Source of the DNA: Puniceicoccales bacterium
GTDB lineage: Bacteria; Verrucomicrobiota; Verrucomicrobiia; Opitutales; JAIRKQ01
Assembly: GCA_031258695.1 (NCBI GenBank)
Contig: JAIRMM010000014.1
Span: forward strand, 1-43,133
Direction of reading: 5' to 3'
DNA: 43,133 bases
Both the position numbers and the translations under genes were made by a program. Each line of letters starts with the position of its first letter. The stretch's first letter is position 1. Under the pieces are notes generated by a model. That model ran no database searches. It saw only the letters and a program-made list of their open reading frames with translations, and had not been told where the DNA came from. Shown one piece after another: positions 28,476 to 40,300 of this stretch.

Positions 28476-30083
28476 ATGAAAAACACATGGCTATTTCTTA
28501 TAATCTCCCTGTGCATACTCGTCGGATGTAAAAAAAAGGAAGCGAATGTTGTCCAGCAAAATTTGAGGATATCTTCTCCCCATGAGCTGCTAAATGCGGA
28601 CCCACAGCAAGTATACATCAGCAGTGACCGTAAGATTATGCAGGCTGCTTTCGAAGGGTTAGTTGTTCCAGATCCCGAAACAATGAAACCGCTGCCCGGA
28701 ATGGCAGAGCGATGGAAGGTATCACCCGATAAAAAAGTGTACGAGTTTTTCCTAAGGGACAATGCCATATGGTCCGATGGAACTCCCGTTACGGCAGGAG
28801 ATTTTGTCTATGCGGCCAAACGAGCGCTATCGTCCAAATTTGCCTGTGCGGCAGTGGATGTGTTTTTCCCCATCCTCAATGCCAAAGAATTTTTTAATAG
28901 GGAAATTCGAAACTTTTCCATGGTTGGAATACGCGCGATAAATTCTCGAACGTTGATAATTGAATTGGAGAAAAGCGACCCGTATTTCCTAATAACTCTG
29001 ATGCACCCATGCTGGTTCCCGTTAAAAGATGAGGTCGTTGCGTCGTTGGAAGACTATTCTCGTCCTTTGGACGACCCATCCAGCGTTTTTAAATTAAAAA
29101 TCATCTCCAATGGCCCATTCACTTTCGCGGAGAGAACTCCGGGGGAAAGTTTGCTATTGAAAAAAAATCCTAAATATTGGGATGCCGACAATGTATTGCT
29201 GTCATCGGTAACGTTTTTTGCAAACAACAATCAAACCCTAGCCATGAAAAAATTTTCAGAGAGGCAAGTAGATATCGTTGAGCTTCAATGGGACGACGAA
29301 AATACAATCGGAGATTGTTTGCAGGACAAAGAATTGATGCTATCACCGGCATTCGAATGTTTTGGCCTCGCATTCAATGTTACGAACCCTGTTTTTCAAA
29401 ACAAAAATATCAGGCTTGCCATGGCTTTGGCCATTGACCGGGAAAAGTTGCTAGCCAAAATGGAGAAAAACAGAACGCTTGCAGCCTATAATTTTATCCC
29501 GCCCTATGATAAAAAGTACAACAATACACCTCTGTTCAAGCAAGATATTCAGTTAGCACGCAAGCTATTTGAAGAAGCAGGCTATAATTCTACGGTAAAA
29601 TTTCCACTCGTAAGAATATTATGCAACACCTTGGATGCCGGATCATATGCCATAGTCCTAGAACAGATTAAGGAAGATTGGAAAAATGTTCTAGGGGTAC
29701 ACGCTTTCGTAGACAATAGAGGCTTTGATTCCTTTTTTGCCCATAGGAAGAAAGTAAACTTTGATATGATTAAAGTTTCGCTTGGAGGTTTGCATTGCAA
29801 CCCTGCGTTTGTCATGCACATTTTTATGTCCAAAGATCCCCACAACTATGGCAAATGGGCAGACCCAACCTACGACGAGATGCTAAAACGGATCGAAAAA
29901 ACCACCAACAAGAAAAAACTGAGAAAGTTAGCAAGGGAGATGGAGTTGTATCTAATCAGTGAAATGCCTGCCATTCCGTTGTTTTTTAATTCCCATTCAT
30001 TTTTGGTAAAAAAATCCCTGAGGGGATGGTTTCCCAATCCAATGAATATGCATCCACTTAAATTTGTTTACTTTGCCCATTGA
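28476..30083 (+). CDS. OppA-like ABC transporter substrate-binding lipoprotein (SBP family 5)
   Basis: Lipobox-like LCILVGC; GLVVPDPETMKPLPGMAERWKVSPDKKVYEFFLRDNAIWSDGTPVTAGDFVYAAKRAL. Confidence 0.92.
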   Translation: MKNTWLFLIISLCILVGCKKKEANVVQQNLRISSPHELLNADPQQVYISSDRKIMQAAFEGLVVPDPETMKPLPGMAERWKVSPDKKVYEFFLRDNAIWSDGTPVTAGDFVYAAKRALSSKFACAAVDVFFPILNAKEFFNREIRNFSMVGIRAINSRTLIIELEKSDPYFLITLMHPCWFPLKDEVVASLEDYSRPLDDPSSVFKLKIISNGPFTFAERTPGESLLLKKNPKYWDADNVLLSSVTFFANNNQTLAMKKFSERQVDIVELQWDDENTIGDCLQDKELMLSPAFECFGLAFNVTNPVFQNKNIRLAMALAIDREKLLAKMEKNRTLAAYNFIPPYDKKYNNTPLFKQDIQLARKLFEEAGYNSTVKFPLVRILCNTLDAGSYAIVLEQIKEDWKNVLGVHAFVDNRGFDSFFAHRKKVNFDMIKVSLGGLHCNPAFVMHIFMSKDPHNYGKWADPTYDEMLKRIEKTTNKKKLRKLAREMELYLISEMPAIPLFFNSHSFLVKKSLRGWFPNPMNMHPLKFVYFAH

Positions 30084-30611
30084 AATGTTCCCAGCCACGC
30101 CGCTAGTTTTTGTCATATATTCCGTCATTTTTTCCATAAAATAGTCGTATCCCCATTGGCTATCCCGTGTGTTCAGTGAAAGCCCCGTAAAAGTATTCCT
30201 AATCGGGCAGTTTGAAGAAGGCATGAAACAAATATTGTTATTCGGCTGTACCTTTTTCGCAATCCGTTCAACCAAAGAATCATCTTCGCACATTATCGTA
30301 AACAAACAATCACCGCCAATGGTAGCATCCATTTGCTTCAAAGAGTCTAGCATTGCGTCGATGGCAAGATCCAGGTCGGTAAAATTTGGCAAATACCACT
30401 CATAGACTTTGGCAAAGGAAAAATTTCCTTCCCAGGACGCTTTTTCATACACCAACAAAAATATGGCATCAAATTGCCCCACAAGGTATATTTCATTGAT
30501 GGCAAGGGTTGTGTTTTGATCTATGGATCCATCAATATTCGACAGTAAAATAGGCGAAATGACTAGAATGTTCATGGGTGGGATACCTACGTTAAAGAGG
30601 TAATCAGACAA
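29997..30611 (-). CDS. Hypothetical protein, convergent with the SBP gene
   Basis: 204 aa open frame, likely start MNILVISPILL (~30575). 3' end overlaps the SBP gene antisense by 87 nt. No family recognised. Confidence 0.5.
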   Translation of the reverse strand: MSDYLFNVGIPPMNILVISPILLSNIDGSIDQNTTLAINEIYLVGQFDAIFLLVYEKASWEGNFSFAKVYEWYLPNFTDLDLAIDAMLDSLKQMDATIGGDCLFTIMCEDDSLVERIAKKVQPNNNICFMPSSNCPIRNTFTGLSLNTRDSQWGYDYFMEKMTEYMTKTSGVAGNISMGKVNKFKWMHIHWIGKPSPQGFFYQK

Positions 30612-30637
30612 GAATTTTTTGTGAACAACAATTTGTT

Positions 30638-32656
30638 TTGCATATGCGGAAACTTTTTGTATCCTTTGCTTCCATAGGAATGGGATTGAAGAAGGTTAGG
30701 TTTTGTACGTTGATCTTGGCGGCTACTTTGTCGTTACCCGCCGAATCTTCCCTGAATAACATCGGAGAATTGCAGCGAAAAATATTCACCCAATCCACCC
30801 AATTTGATTCCGACGACCCAATGCCAGAAATAACGGCAGAAATAAAATTGACGGAGAACGAAACACCCGCAGTAAAATCAACGAAAAGAAAGACCTATGT
30901 CACGTTCTTCGACAACGAAAATGCCTTTCGCCAAACCACTCGAAAAAAATTGCTAGAAGAAGTTGAGACAAATTGGCAAATGTCTTCCCCAAAAGATCCG
31001 ATTTTAGACGACCATTCGGCCACCGGTTCATATGAAAATACGCTCTTCGAGAAGGCAAACAGAATTACCATTCCCCGGGTGAGATTCATAGACACCCCTC
31101 TGTCACGGGTAATTGAATCCTTGGCCAACCTGGCGGAGGTCAATGATTCCGCCGTCGATGATAATGGAAAAGGAATGAACATTGTACTGCTTGGCATGGA
31201 GAGCGTGGAAAATGAACCGGTGGTGAATTTGAACTTAAAAAATATTTCTTTCTACCGCCTGGTTGAGTTGATTACCCAGTCGATTTCCTATCAATTTGAT
31301 ATCACCGATGATGCGATCATTATTTACAGGCGTGACCTAGCCGAAGGCATATTAGATACGCAATTTTTTCCCATATCCCGCGCAACTCTGGTCCGACTAA
31401 CGGGCATTCAAGGCATAAATCATCACATATATAATGCTCCAGGTTCCCCGGAAAATGTTGCCGACGAAGAGCATGCCATAAAAGAATTTTTTCAACGGGC
31501 AGGGATAAATTTCAAGGATGTTACGGGTAGCAATTTAGCATTCGATGGTTCCCAAATAATAGTTACCAATACGGGAAGAAATTTAATAAAAATTAGCAAC
31601 ATACTTCGAAAATACTCCGAAGTTAAACAGGTTGAAATCGAGACGAAATTTCTGGAAGTTCAGCAGGGTGTGCTCGATGAATTGGGCTTTCGATGGCAAT
31701 TTGGAAGTAAAAAAAATGACAATAAAATATTTTTTCAGACCGGGGAAACCGTTGATAATTCTCGGCGTGATAACCTGCGCACGCTCGTAGAAACATTTGC
31801 ATCTACAAATTTTTCAAGAGGGGATGGCAAAATAGTTGGATCCAATCCAGAAGCCAGTCCCATTACCCTGCCGAACCAGCCGCCTGGACTTCCAGGGCAA
31901 ATAAACCTGGGAGCATCGGCCACACCCCTGGCGAATTTTACCGGTGTGTTAAATAGCATACAGTGCAACGCCATGATCCAGGCATTGGAACAGCATGCCG
32001 GGTCGGATCTTATGAGCGCTCCAAAACTGACGGTGCTTTCCGGAAAGACGGCAAAAATTGTCATAGCCATGGAACTACGCTACCCGCAAAGCTATGGAGA
32101 TACGCATTCCGAAGTCGGCACGGGGTATTCCGGGCTGGGCGCGTCGAGTTCCGCTGGAGTGACCATAACGGCTGGCACACCGCAAAATTTTACCACGCGC
32201 AACGTCGGTGTGGAAATGAGCGTAACTCCCATCGTCGAAATGGACGGTAGCATCAGTTTGCAACTTGAACCAAAAGTCACCGAATTCGAAGGGTTCGTGG
32301 AATATGGCGGAGTAAATGTTGCCGTAACGTCGGGCAATACGGTCACCATTCCATCCGGATTTTATCAGCCGATATTTTCAACGCGGGAAATCCACACGGA
32401 GGTCAATGTTTTCGACGGAGCAACCGTTGTCATGGGCGGCCTAACCCGCGAAGAAATAAAAGAGGTAAACGACAAAGTCCCCATATTGGGAGATATTCCC
32501 CTGCTCGGCAGATTGTTTAGGTCGAAAAGTGAAACCATCCAGAAACGAAACCTGCTGATTTTCGTCACTGCCCACACCATTTCTCCTCTGGGAAACAAAA
32601 AATTACTACCCAATGTGGAACAATCCACGACAGTTCCAAGCCAAAGCCCAAAGTGA
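30638..32656 (+). CDS. Secretin (type II/III secretion or pilus outer-membrane channel family, Amuc_1098-like)
   Basis: N-terminal signal-like segment; NLKNISFYRLVELITQSISYQFDITDDAIIIYR; C-terminal VMGGLTREEIKEVNDKVPILGDIPLLGRLFRSKSETIQKRNLLIFVTAHTI. Confidence 0.9.
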   Translation: MHMRKLFVSFASIGMGLKKVRFCTLILAATLSLPAESSLNNIGELQRKIFTQSTQFDSDDPMPEITAEIKLTENETPAVKSTKRKTYVTFFDNENAFRQTTRKKLLEEVETNWQMSSPKDPILDDHSATGSYENTLFEKANRITIPRVRFIDTPLSRVIESLANLAEVNDSAVDDNGKGMNIVLLGMESVENEPVVNLNLKNISFYRLVELITQSISYQFDITDDAIIIYRRDLAEGILDTQFFPISRATLVRLTGIQGINHHIYNAPGSPENVADEEHAIKEFFQRAGINFKDVTGSNLAFDGSQIIVTNTGRNLIKISNILRKYSEVKQVEIETKFLEVQQGVLDELGFRWQFGSKKNDNKIFFQTGETVDNSRRDNLRTLVETFASTNFSRGDGKIVGSNPEASPITLPNQPPGLPGQINLGASATPLANFTGVLNSIQCNAMIQALEQHAGSDLMSAPKLTVLSGKTAKIVIAMELRYPQSYGDTHSEVGTGYSGLGASSSAGVTITAGTPQNFTTRNVGVEMSVTPIVEMDGSISLQLEPKVTEFEGFVEYGGVNVAVTSGNTVTIPSGFYQPIFSTREIHTEVNVFDGATVVMGGLTREEIKEVNDKVPILGDIPLLGRLFRSKSETIQKRNLLIFVTAHTISPLGNKKLLPNVEQSTTVPSQSPK

Positions 32657-32801
32657 TATTTTGCCGAACGGTGCCGTCGGAAGAGTCCACCATCCCATTG
32701 TTTTTTACCTAAAAAGCGATGGCGGAGAAAACTCTCCAAACGGTTCGACATTGGTACCTTGTAAGAGTTTTGCCGCCACAAAACATTATGCTTGACTCGG
32801 G

Positions 32802-34361
32802 GTGGTAATTATGGAATTTGGTGTACCCATGCTATCCACGGTTCAGTCCTGTGCATTGCGAGGTATTGACGCCGTTAATATCGCCGTTGAGGTCAATTCC
32901 TGTGAGCGGGGAGATTTAAAATTTATAATCGTTGGGCTGCCCGATGCGGCCATAAAGGAATCCTGCGACAGAATATTTTCTGCACTTGTAAACAGCGGCT
33001 ATGCCATTCCCTATACCAGAACAACCGTAAACTTGGCACCCTCCTACATCAGAAAGGAAGGATCTTTCTACGACCTACCCATCGCACTCGGCGTAATCCA
33101 GAGCACGGGTCAGTCCTACCTCCACAATTTAAGTGAGTTCATAGTCGCTGGAGAATTGGGGCTGTCTGGGAAAATTCGAGGAATCAAGGGCGGTCTCACC
33201 TTCGCCATAAAAGCAAAGAAGGAGAAGAAAAAATTGCTACTGCCCGTGGAGGCTGCCCAGGAAGCATCATTTGTCGACGGCGTGGAAATTTTCGCGGTGA
33301 ATAATCTGAACGAAGCGGTTAAATTTTTGACCGGCCAAATAAAATTAGTTCCCCTGGAACACAGGAACTTTCTTAGCCTACTAAAAAATGAAGACAGCCT
33401 AGATTTTTCCGAAGTGAAAGGCCAGGAAAGCTTACGCAGGGCCGTAGAAATAGCCGTTGCCGGAGCCCATAATATTCTAATGATCGGACCTCCCGGCGCT
33501 GGCAAATCGATGATTGCCAAACGTATCCCGAGCATAATGTCCATGCCCACCTTCGATGAATTTTTGGAAACTATGAGCATTTATTCGGCGGCAGGATTAC
33601 TCATGGCAGAAAAGAATGCCCATTTCGAACGGCCATTCCGATCTCCCCACCACACGATTAGCAACGCAGGTTTACTGGGAGGAGGCAGCATCCCATGCCC
33701 GGGAGAGATTTCACTGGCCCACAACGGAGTATTGTTTTTGGATGAGCTCTCGGAATTTCACCGCGCAACCCTAGAGTCTTTGCGCCAACCCCTGGAAGAT
33801 GGCAGCGTGACGATTTCCAGGAGTTCTGGAAAGGTTAAGTTTCCCTGCCGAACGATGATTGTTGGGGCAATGAATCCATGCCCATGCGGATATTTGGGGG
33901 ACAAAACGCGCAGGTGCAAATGCAGCCATTTGGACATTCAACGCTATAGGTCCCGCATCAGTGGCCCGATGATGGATAGGTTCGACATACAGATAAACGT
34001 TCTTGCCGTTCCGATTGAGGATATTCAATCAAAAAAGTTTTCTGAATCATCCATGGACATACGGGTTCGCGTAGAAAAAGCATCAAAAATTCAAACGGAA
34101 CGCTTCAAATCTTCGCAAAATGGACGCAATGCTCACATGTCCCATGGCGAAGTGGTGAAATTTTGCAGAGTTGATGGAGAATCATCCGACCTGTTGGCAA
34201 CGGCCATGAAACAACTGGGCCTTTCCGCCAGGGCATACGATAAAATTTTAAAAGTTAGTCGCACGATTGCGGATTTGGAATGCGAAGAAAAAATTTTACC
34301 GCATCACATCTTAGAATCCATCCAGTATCGCTCATTGGAAATGGTCATAGATGGGAGATAG
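32802..34361 (+). CDS. comM: ComM/YifB-type Mg-chelatase-like AAA+ ATPase
   Basis: [91 protein letters not shown]. Confidence 0.95.
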   Translation: MVIMEFGVPMLSTVQSCALRGIDAVNIAVEVNSCERGDLKFIIVGLPDAAIKESCDRIFSALVNSGYAIPYTRTTVNLAPSYIRKEGSFYDLPIALGVIQSTGQSYLHNLSEFIVAGELGLSGKIRGIKGGLTFAIKAKKEKKKLLLPVEAAQEASFVDGVEIFAVNNLNEAVKFLTGQIKLVPLEHRNFLSLLKNEDSLDFSEVKGQESLRRAVEIAVAGAHNILMIGPPGAGKSMIAKRIPSIMSMPTFDEFLETMSIYSAAGLLMAEKNAHFERPFRSPHHTISNAGLLGGGSIPCPGEISLAHNGVLFLDELSEFHRATLESLRQPLEDGSVTISRSSGKVKFPCRTMIVGAMNPCPCGYLGDKTRRCKCSHLDIQRYRSRISGPMMDRFDIQINVLAVPIEDIQSKKFSESSMDIRVRVEKASKIQTERFKSSQNGRNAHMSHGEVVKFCRVDGESSDLLATAMKQLGLSARAYDKILKVSRTIADLECEEKILPHHILESIQYRSLEMVIDGR

Positions 34362-34475
34362 AATGATTGCCAAAAGCCATTCCCAGAACAAGGGAATAAC
34401 CCATTGGGACACGGGAAGCAGAAAAAACAATACCTTCTATGCAAAAAACACTTGTCATTCCTTTGATATGGATTA

Positions 34476-35345
34476 GTGATTGACATCACCATACAGAAAA
34501 AATCTAGCATTTTGATAATATTCCTTTTGGCCGTATTGTGTGCGGTTTCAATTTCTTTTCACGTTAACCATAGAAGATTGAAAAAAGAGATTTCCGATAT
34601 GAGAAAAAATTGTCCAGGATCGATTATAAATTGTCCAAGATCGATTGTCAGAAAGCCGGTGTTTGTTTCCTACGCACAAATTTTTGAAGATATAATATTG
34701 TACGATGTTTTGGGGGACGTTGAAGATGGTTTTTACATTGATGTCGGAGCTAATCACCCCATCGCGGATTCCGTGACGAAGTTTTTCTACGAGGAAGGAT
34801 ACCATGGGATAAATGTCGAACCCCTTCTGCACGAGTATGATATGCTCAAAGAAGATAGGCCACGGGACATTAATTTATGTGTTTGTGCTGGGTCAGAAGA
34901 CGGGGAACTGGAACTTTACGAAAAAGGTGGACTTTCCACGCTGGACATAAACATTGCCAACAAATGGGATAAAGTCCCGTCGCCAAGAAAGGTCAAAGTT
35001 GTTCCGCTCTCGTGGATTTGTAAAGAATATTGTCCAAAGGACCAGGAGATTCAGTTTTGTAAAATAGACGTGGAGGGGTTTGAAAGAGAAGTCCTCCTGG
35101 GATTTGATTTTCAAAACTTTAGACCAAAAATATTTCTCATAGAGGCCACGGAACCATGTACGATGATCCCAACCGAACAAAAGTGGGAAGAAATTTTGCT
35201 AAATAATGGATATGAATTTGCCTATCAATACGGTGTAAATCGATACTACATCGACGGTAAGTTTCCTGACCTAAAAGAAAAATTTGTCGAAATGGAAAAA
35301 ATAATGGATAAGTACATCATTGTGAAAGGTAATTTTTGCCCTTAA
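34476..35345 (+). CDS. FkbM-family methyltransferase with N-terminal membrane anchor
   Basis: N-terminal TM (ILIIFLLAVLCAVSISF); GFYIDVGANHPIADSVTKFFYEEGYHGINVEP, IQFCKIDVEGFEREVLLGFDF. GTG start. Confidence 0.85.
   Translation: MIDITIQKKSSILIIFLLAVLCAVSISFHVNHRRLKKEISDMRKNCPGSIINCPRSIVRKPVFVSYAQIFEDIILYDVLGDVEDGFYIDVGANHPIADSVTKFFYEEGYHGINVEPLLHEYDMLKEDRPRDINLCVCAGSEDGELELYEKGGLSTLDINIANKWDKVPSPRKVKVVPLSWICKEYCPKDQEIQFCKIDVEGFEREVLLGFDFQNFRPKIFLIEATEPCTMIPTEQKWEEILLNNGYEFAYQYGVNRYYIDGKFPDLKEKFVEMEKIMDKYIIVKGNFCP
34608..34649. repeat. Imperfect 21-bp in-frame tandem duplication in the FkbM gene
   Basis: aattgtccaggatcgattata / aattgtccaagatcgattgtc; encodes NCPGSII-NCPRSIV. Confidence 0.8.
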
Positions 35346-35452
35346 AACTGTGGTCATATCTTTTAATCCAGCTCAAATCATAGCAAAAATTATTGGAAGC
35401 GAAACATATCGCAGTTGACTATTAGGTCTTTCCGATTACGGTTCCCCGAAGT

Positions 35453-36622
35453 ATGATTATTAAACCTAAAACACGTGGTTTTATATCCCTAACGGCTCAT
35501 CCCAAGGGGTGTGAAGAAAATGTAAGGCAACAAATTGCATTTGCAGAAAAACACAATATTCCCAATGGCCCAAAAAATGTTTTGGTTATTGGGGCTTCTA
35601 CGGGCTATGGTTTGGCAAGCAGAATTACGCTAGCCTTCGGCGGAGGAGCAAATACCATAGGAATATCTTTTGAGCGTCCATCGGAAAAAGACAAACCTGC
35701 CTCCGCCGGCTGGTATAACTCGGTCGCTTTCAAAAAATTTGCGGAACAGCGTGGTCTATTGGCAGAAAATATAAACGGCGATGCCTTTTCATCCGAAGTG
35801 AAGGAGCAGGTAATAGATTTGATAAGGCAAAAATTTGGACAGATAGACTGTGTGGTGTACAGCCTAGCTTCCCCCAAGAGAACGGATCCCTTTACCGGTG
35901 AGGTTTTTAAATCGGTCCTTAAGCCCATAGGAAAACCTTTCACGGGGAAAACAATCAACGTTGACAGGGAAGAAGTCTACGAAGTAACCATCGAACCGGC
36001 TACGGCCGAGGAAGTACGGGCAACGGAAAAAGTAATGGGAGGCGAAGATTGGGAATTGTGGATACAGGCCCTGCACAATGAAAAGTTGTTGGCAAATGGT
36101 GTCAAAACCGTCGCCTATTCATACATCGGCCCCGAAATCACCTGGCCAATCTATGCAAATGGGACCATAGGAGCCGCCAAGGATGATTTGATGCGGGCAA
36201 TGGAAGCGATAAAGTTTTTGTTGGCTGATATTGGAGGACAAGCGATCGTTTCCGTAAATAAAGCTGTAGTAACCCAGGCTAGTGCTGCCATACCGGTGGT
36301 TCCACTGTACATTTCAATCCTCTTCAAAGTTATGAAGGAAAAGGAGATCCACGAAGGATGCATAGGACAAATGGTTAGATTGTTTAGCGAAAGATTATAT
36401 GGACCCCATGCCGGCAAATCCTTGGATGAACAAGGCCGTATCCGATTGGATGACTTCGAACTAAACCGGGATGTTCAAGATGCCATCGCCAAAATTTGGC
36501 CGAAAATTTCTACGGAAAACCTGAAAGAGTTTTCAGACATAGATGGATATAAGCAAGAATTTCTAAAACTTTTTGGTTTTGGACTGGCTTCCATCGACTA
36601 CGATGATGATGTGGAAATTTAG
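35453..36622 (+). CDS. fabV: FabV-type enoyl-ACP/CoA reductase
   Basis: MIIKPKTRGFISLTAHPKGCEENV, VLVIGASTGYGLASRITLAFGGGANTIGISFERP, YSYIGPEITWPIYANGTIGAAK. Confidence 0.96.
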   Translation: MIIKPKTRGFISLTAHPKGCEENVRQQIAFAEKHNIPNGPKNVLVIGASTGYGLASRITLAFGGGANTIGISFERPSEKDKPASAGWYNSVAFKKFAEQRGLLAENINGDAFSSEVKEQVIDLIRQKFGQIDCVVYSLASPKRTDPFTGEVFKSVLKPIGKPFTGKTINVDREEVYEVTIEPATAEEVRATEKVMGGEDWELWIQALHNEKLLANGVKTVAYSYIGPEITWPIYANGTIGAAKDDLMRAMEAIKFLLADIGGQAIVSVNKAVVTQASAAIPVVPLYISILFKVMKEKEIHEGCIGQMVRLFSERLYGPHAGKSLDEQGRIRLDDFELNRDVQDAIAKIWPKISTENLKEFSDIDGYKQEFLKLFGFGLASIDYDDDVEI

Positions 36623-36799
36623 TTAAATCTTTCCGTACTTTCCTTTTTTTCTATCTTTTTTTCGCTCCTTTTTTTTGAGATTCGCGTTTAAATATAATAA
36701 GGAAGATATAGATAGTTATTGGAAAGGTTGTAAAATTGCTGAAAAAAACTAAGCAAAGTGCTAAGCAAGATACCAATCAACGATGAATGCAGAAAAAGT

Positions 36800-36830
36800 A
36801 GATACCCTTATTCATGGGTGTCTATTTTTT
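36800..36830 (+). terminator. Rho-independent terminator
   Basis: agataccc-ttattcat-gggtgtct (8-bp stem with one G-U) followed by atttttt. Confidence 0.8.
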
Positions 36831-37030
36831 ATTTTGTTATTTATGCCAATGTTTGGCAACTTTTGAGAAATATGCCGATAATCTCATTTGCCATAATTTA
36901 AACCATGCCCATTGACAGATGTAAAATAACACCTATGGCCGAAAAGTTGAGATGTCCACCGGCTTGGCCAGGCGGGAATAGCTAACATCCGAATGGCAAC
37001 AAATTTTAACATTTTCCAAACCAACCCCCT

Positions 37031-37058
37031 GTCTCCGTAGGGATACGGGTAGACTTTT
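37031..37058 (+). terminator. Candidate hairpin with GNRA loop and short T-run
   Basis: gtct-ccgta-GGGA-tacgg-gt-agac then TTTT. Confidence 0.4.
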
Positions 37059-37378
37059 ACCGTTACTTATTGAAAAAATATGAGCCGGTGAGGACATACC
37101 AACTCCAGTTCTCAGTCCAACGGTCCAACATCAACCATTGATTTTGGGACCAACGATGCCTGTGAGTAGAGGTTTGAGCATCCCGATATAACATGGCTGT
37201 TCTCCTTTGAGACAGTATTCATTTGGATGCCTCCGTCCAGGAAAATGGCTATGGAATATGACCAATTTCATCCATTTCTATCGATGGCGGAGATGATGAG
37301 GCGCGGAGTTACGTCTTTGTCTGCCGGAGACCTAAACTCAAAACCGAAGAATTAAAACCGAAGGCACTAAACTTTGTC

Positions 37379-40300
37379 TCACCGCATGACTTTATCGAGC
37401 AGGGCTTCATAGCTTTCAACGATGTCGTATGTTACGGTATCGCAGGATTTTACGGTGCCACAGGTTATTGCTGCAAAATGTTTTTTGGCACATTCGATTT
37501 TGGATTTTTCAACTACCCGCAGCTGCGGAAGTGCCATTGTTCCTTTTGTTTCTGCGACGAAATAGATGTGCTTGATTCCCTCCCTCTTGAAGTCAAAGAC
37601 GATTGCCCAATCGGGAGTATATTTCCCCATCGGCGTGGATATGAAAAATCCAGAGGGTAGTTTGGCGTAGATCGAAACATTTTCACTACTGTCCAAATTT
37701 TCCACGAATTTGCGTTCATTTTCCGAGTCCGTGTGTACGTGGGAGCAGATATTTTTTTTGGTCGCTACGGTATCTCGTTTGTTTCCCCATGGCGTTGGGT
37801 TAGTAAAAATTTCCACATTGTAGGTGGAATCCAGTTTGTTGTATTTGATGTGCTCAACCACGGCGGTCGCTTTTTGCTCGTTGATGAGGTTAGACGCGCG
37901 GAGAATAAATTCCTCGGGGTTAGTTTTAAACATTTCAAATGTATTTTGTTTAAGTTGCCTGAGAATTTCTGCGACTGTGCGGCGTGTCAGTCCGGTATTT
38001 TCCACAAATTTTCCAACAATATCATACTTGATGTCGCACATGGGCTTGGTAGCCAGCCGCACTGGGAACTGCTTTTGTTTGCTGAAAGCACGATTACTTT
38101 CCAAACATTGTTTGGATTTTATTTCACCCATTTCACCCGCTATTATGATTACCTTTGGCTTTGAAATGCAAAGACGACCCTCCGAATTCAGCGTTTCTAC
38201 GGATTTCGCAATCAAATCATCGGTGTCAAAATCGACACTGTAGGAAGATTTGATGTTTATGCGATTCCAGAGGTCCTGAAACTCTTTCTTACTAAGTTTT
38301 TCTTTATCGAGTTTCAGCTCCACATTTCTTTCTCTGGCGTTTTCCGGCTTCATGGCATCGGAGTCGTAGATGGTGCCTATTATCCCAATGATGTCATCCG
38401 CCAATACGTTCGCTTCTACGGTAAATTTACCATTTTGCACATCACTGTAATATTTCTCCGTTAATTTTCCCTTCTCTACGTAACGGTTACGAATCATGCT
38501 TTCGTAGATTACGGCCGCACAATCATAGGAAATTTTTCCCCCTTTCCCATCGCCATTGCGTACGGATTTACCTTCAAATAAGTCCTCCGAAATTTCCTTT
38601 GGGCGATGGGCTATGTCACCGGCGATAGCTCCCTGCAGCCCGACGACGAAGCTTTCATAGGATTCGCTGGCTATCACGGTTAAAATGTTTACATCGTGCA
38701 CGCCATCGCCAAAGGAAGTGCCATCCATGCGCTCGCCCTTCTGATTTACACAGAGGCGGAGTCCACGGCCGATTTCCTGCCGCTTGGCAATGTCGGAATT
38801 GTTCCGTTTCAGTGTGCAAATTTGGAACACATTCGGATTATCCCACCCCTCGCGGAGGGCGGAATGGGAAAAAATAAATCGCACTGGCTCGGCCTTGTCG
38901 AGCAACCGTTCCTTATTTTTCATGATGAGGTCGTAGGCACTGCAGTCATCGGATAGCATTTCTTTTCTTCCTATTTTACCGTTGATGAATTTGTTGCTCT
39001 TTTTGTCGATGGAAAAATATCCACTGTGGGCGGTTGCTGCCGTTGTGGATTTGAGAAATCTTGCATATTCTTCATCTCCGAAATTCGGTTGATAGTTTTC
39101 CACGGCGTTTGCGTATTCTTCTTCGAAGATTTTCGCGTAAATTCCATTGGTCTCGATAGTCTCTTCGCGATTTTCGCTACCTATGTCCAATTTTTCATCT
39201 TCCGAAGTCTTCGAAGGAATCCCATCCTTATCGTTGGACAGGCGGTATTTTTTTACTTCGTCGATGAAAAACAGGGACAACACTTTTATGTCCTTGTAAA
39301 ATAGCTGCCGTTCCCGGTCAATGTGAGATATTATGGTTTCTCGGATCTGTATGCGGCGTAAAAGTTCCTCGTTCGTGCATCCATTTATTTCTCCGACAAA
39401 AATTTTGACTCCGTTCGCAAACTCAATGAAATTCATCTCCCCATTGATGGCGGTCACAAACCACCCATCTTTGTACTCATCGAGAAATTTCGACAATTGA
39501 TAGAGATTGTCTCCTTCTTTCACCACGCGCATTTTTTTGTAAATTTTATCCCTACCTTTGGCGTCAAATTCGATGGTGGCGGTGGGATTTTTTACGTTCG
39601 ATAGGTTTATTCCTGCCAGATAAACATATCCGTTCGTTGCAGTATTTCCGCTGATGGAAATTCCTTTGACTGCAATTTTTTTCACCAATTTCCTATTATA
39701 GGCATCCATCGCATCAAGGCGATACACCATGTTGTAGGAATAACGGTGTGTGGCGGAGTAGCGAAGCGTAAAGAGTGGATTAAAATTTTTCAAAGCTTCC
39801 TTCGTTGCACTCCCCTCCACCGACTGCGGCTCATCGATTATTAAAATTGGCCGTGTCTCAGCAATGACATCAATAGGTCTACGGCCTTTGAAGGAATCGA
39901 GATTCATCGAAACACGGAGGGTATCATTTTTGCGATTGAATGCCTGTGCATTGATGATCATTGCGTTGATGTTGCTATCCGTGGTGAATTGTTCCACATC
40001 CTTCGGCGAGGCAGAATTGTAAATGAAAAAGCGAATTTTTTTGCCATATCCTTCGAAAAAATGGTGCTCCGTCATTTCAAATGCTTTGCGAACACCTTCC
40101 CGAATGGCGACGTTCGGCACGACGATGATGAATTTTGCCCATCCATAGCGTCTGTGTAGCTCGTACATCGTTTTAATGTACACGTACGTTTTGCCCGTTC
40201 CCGTCTCCATCTCCACGGTCAAATTCAAATTTGGCCACTCACCTTCCAGCTCAGCGATTGGTTGCAGGTTCTGTCTGATTTGAACTCTGCGAATATTGGC

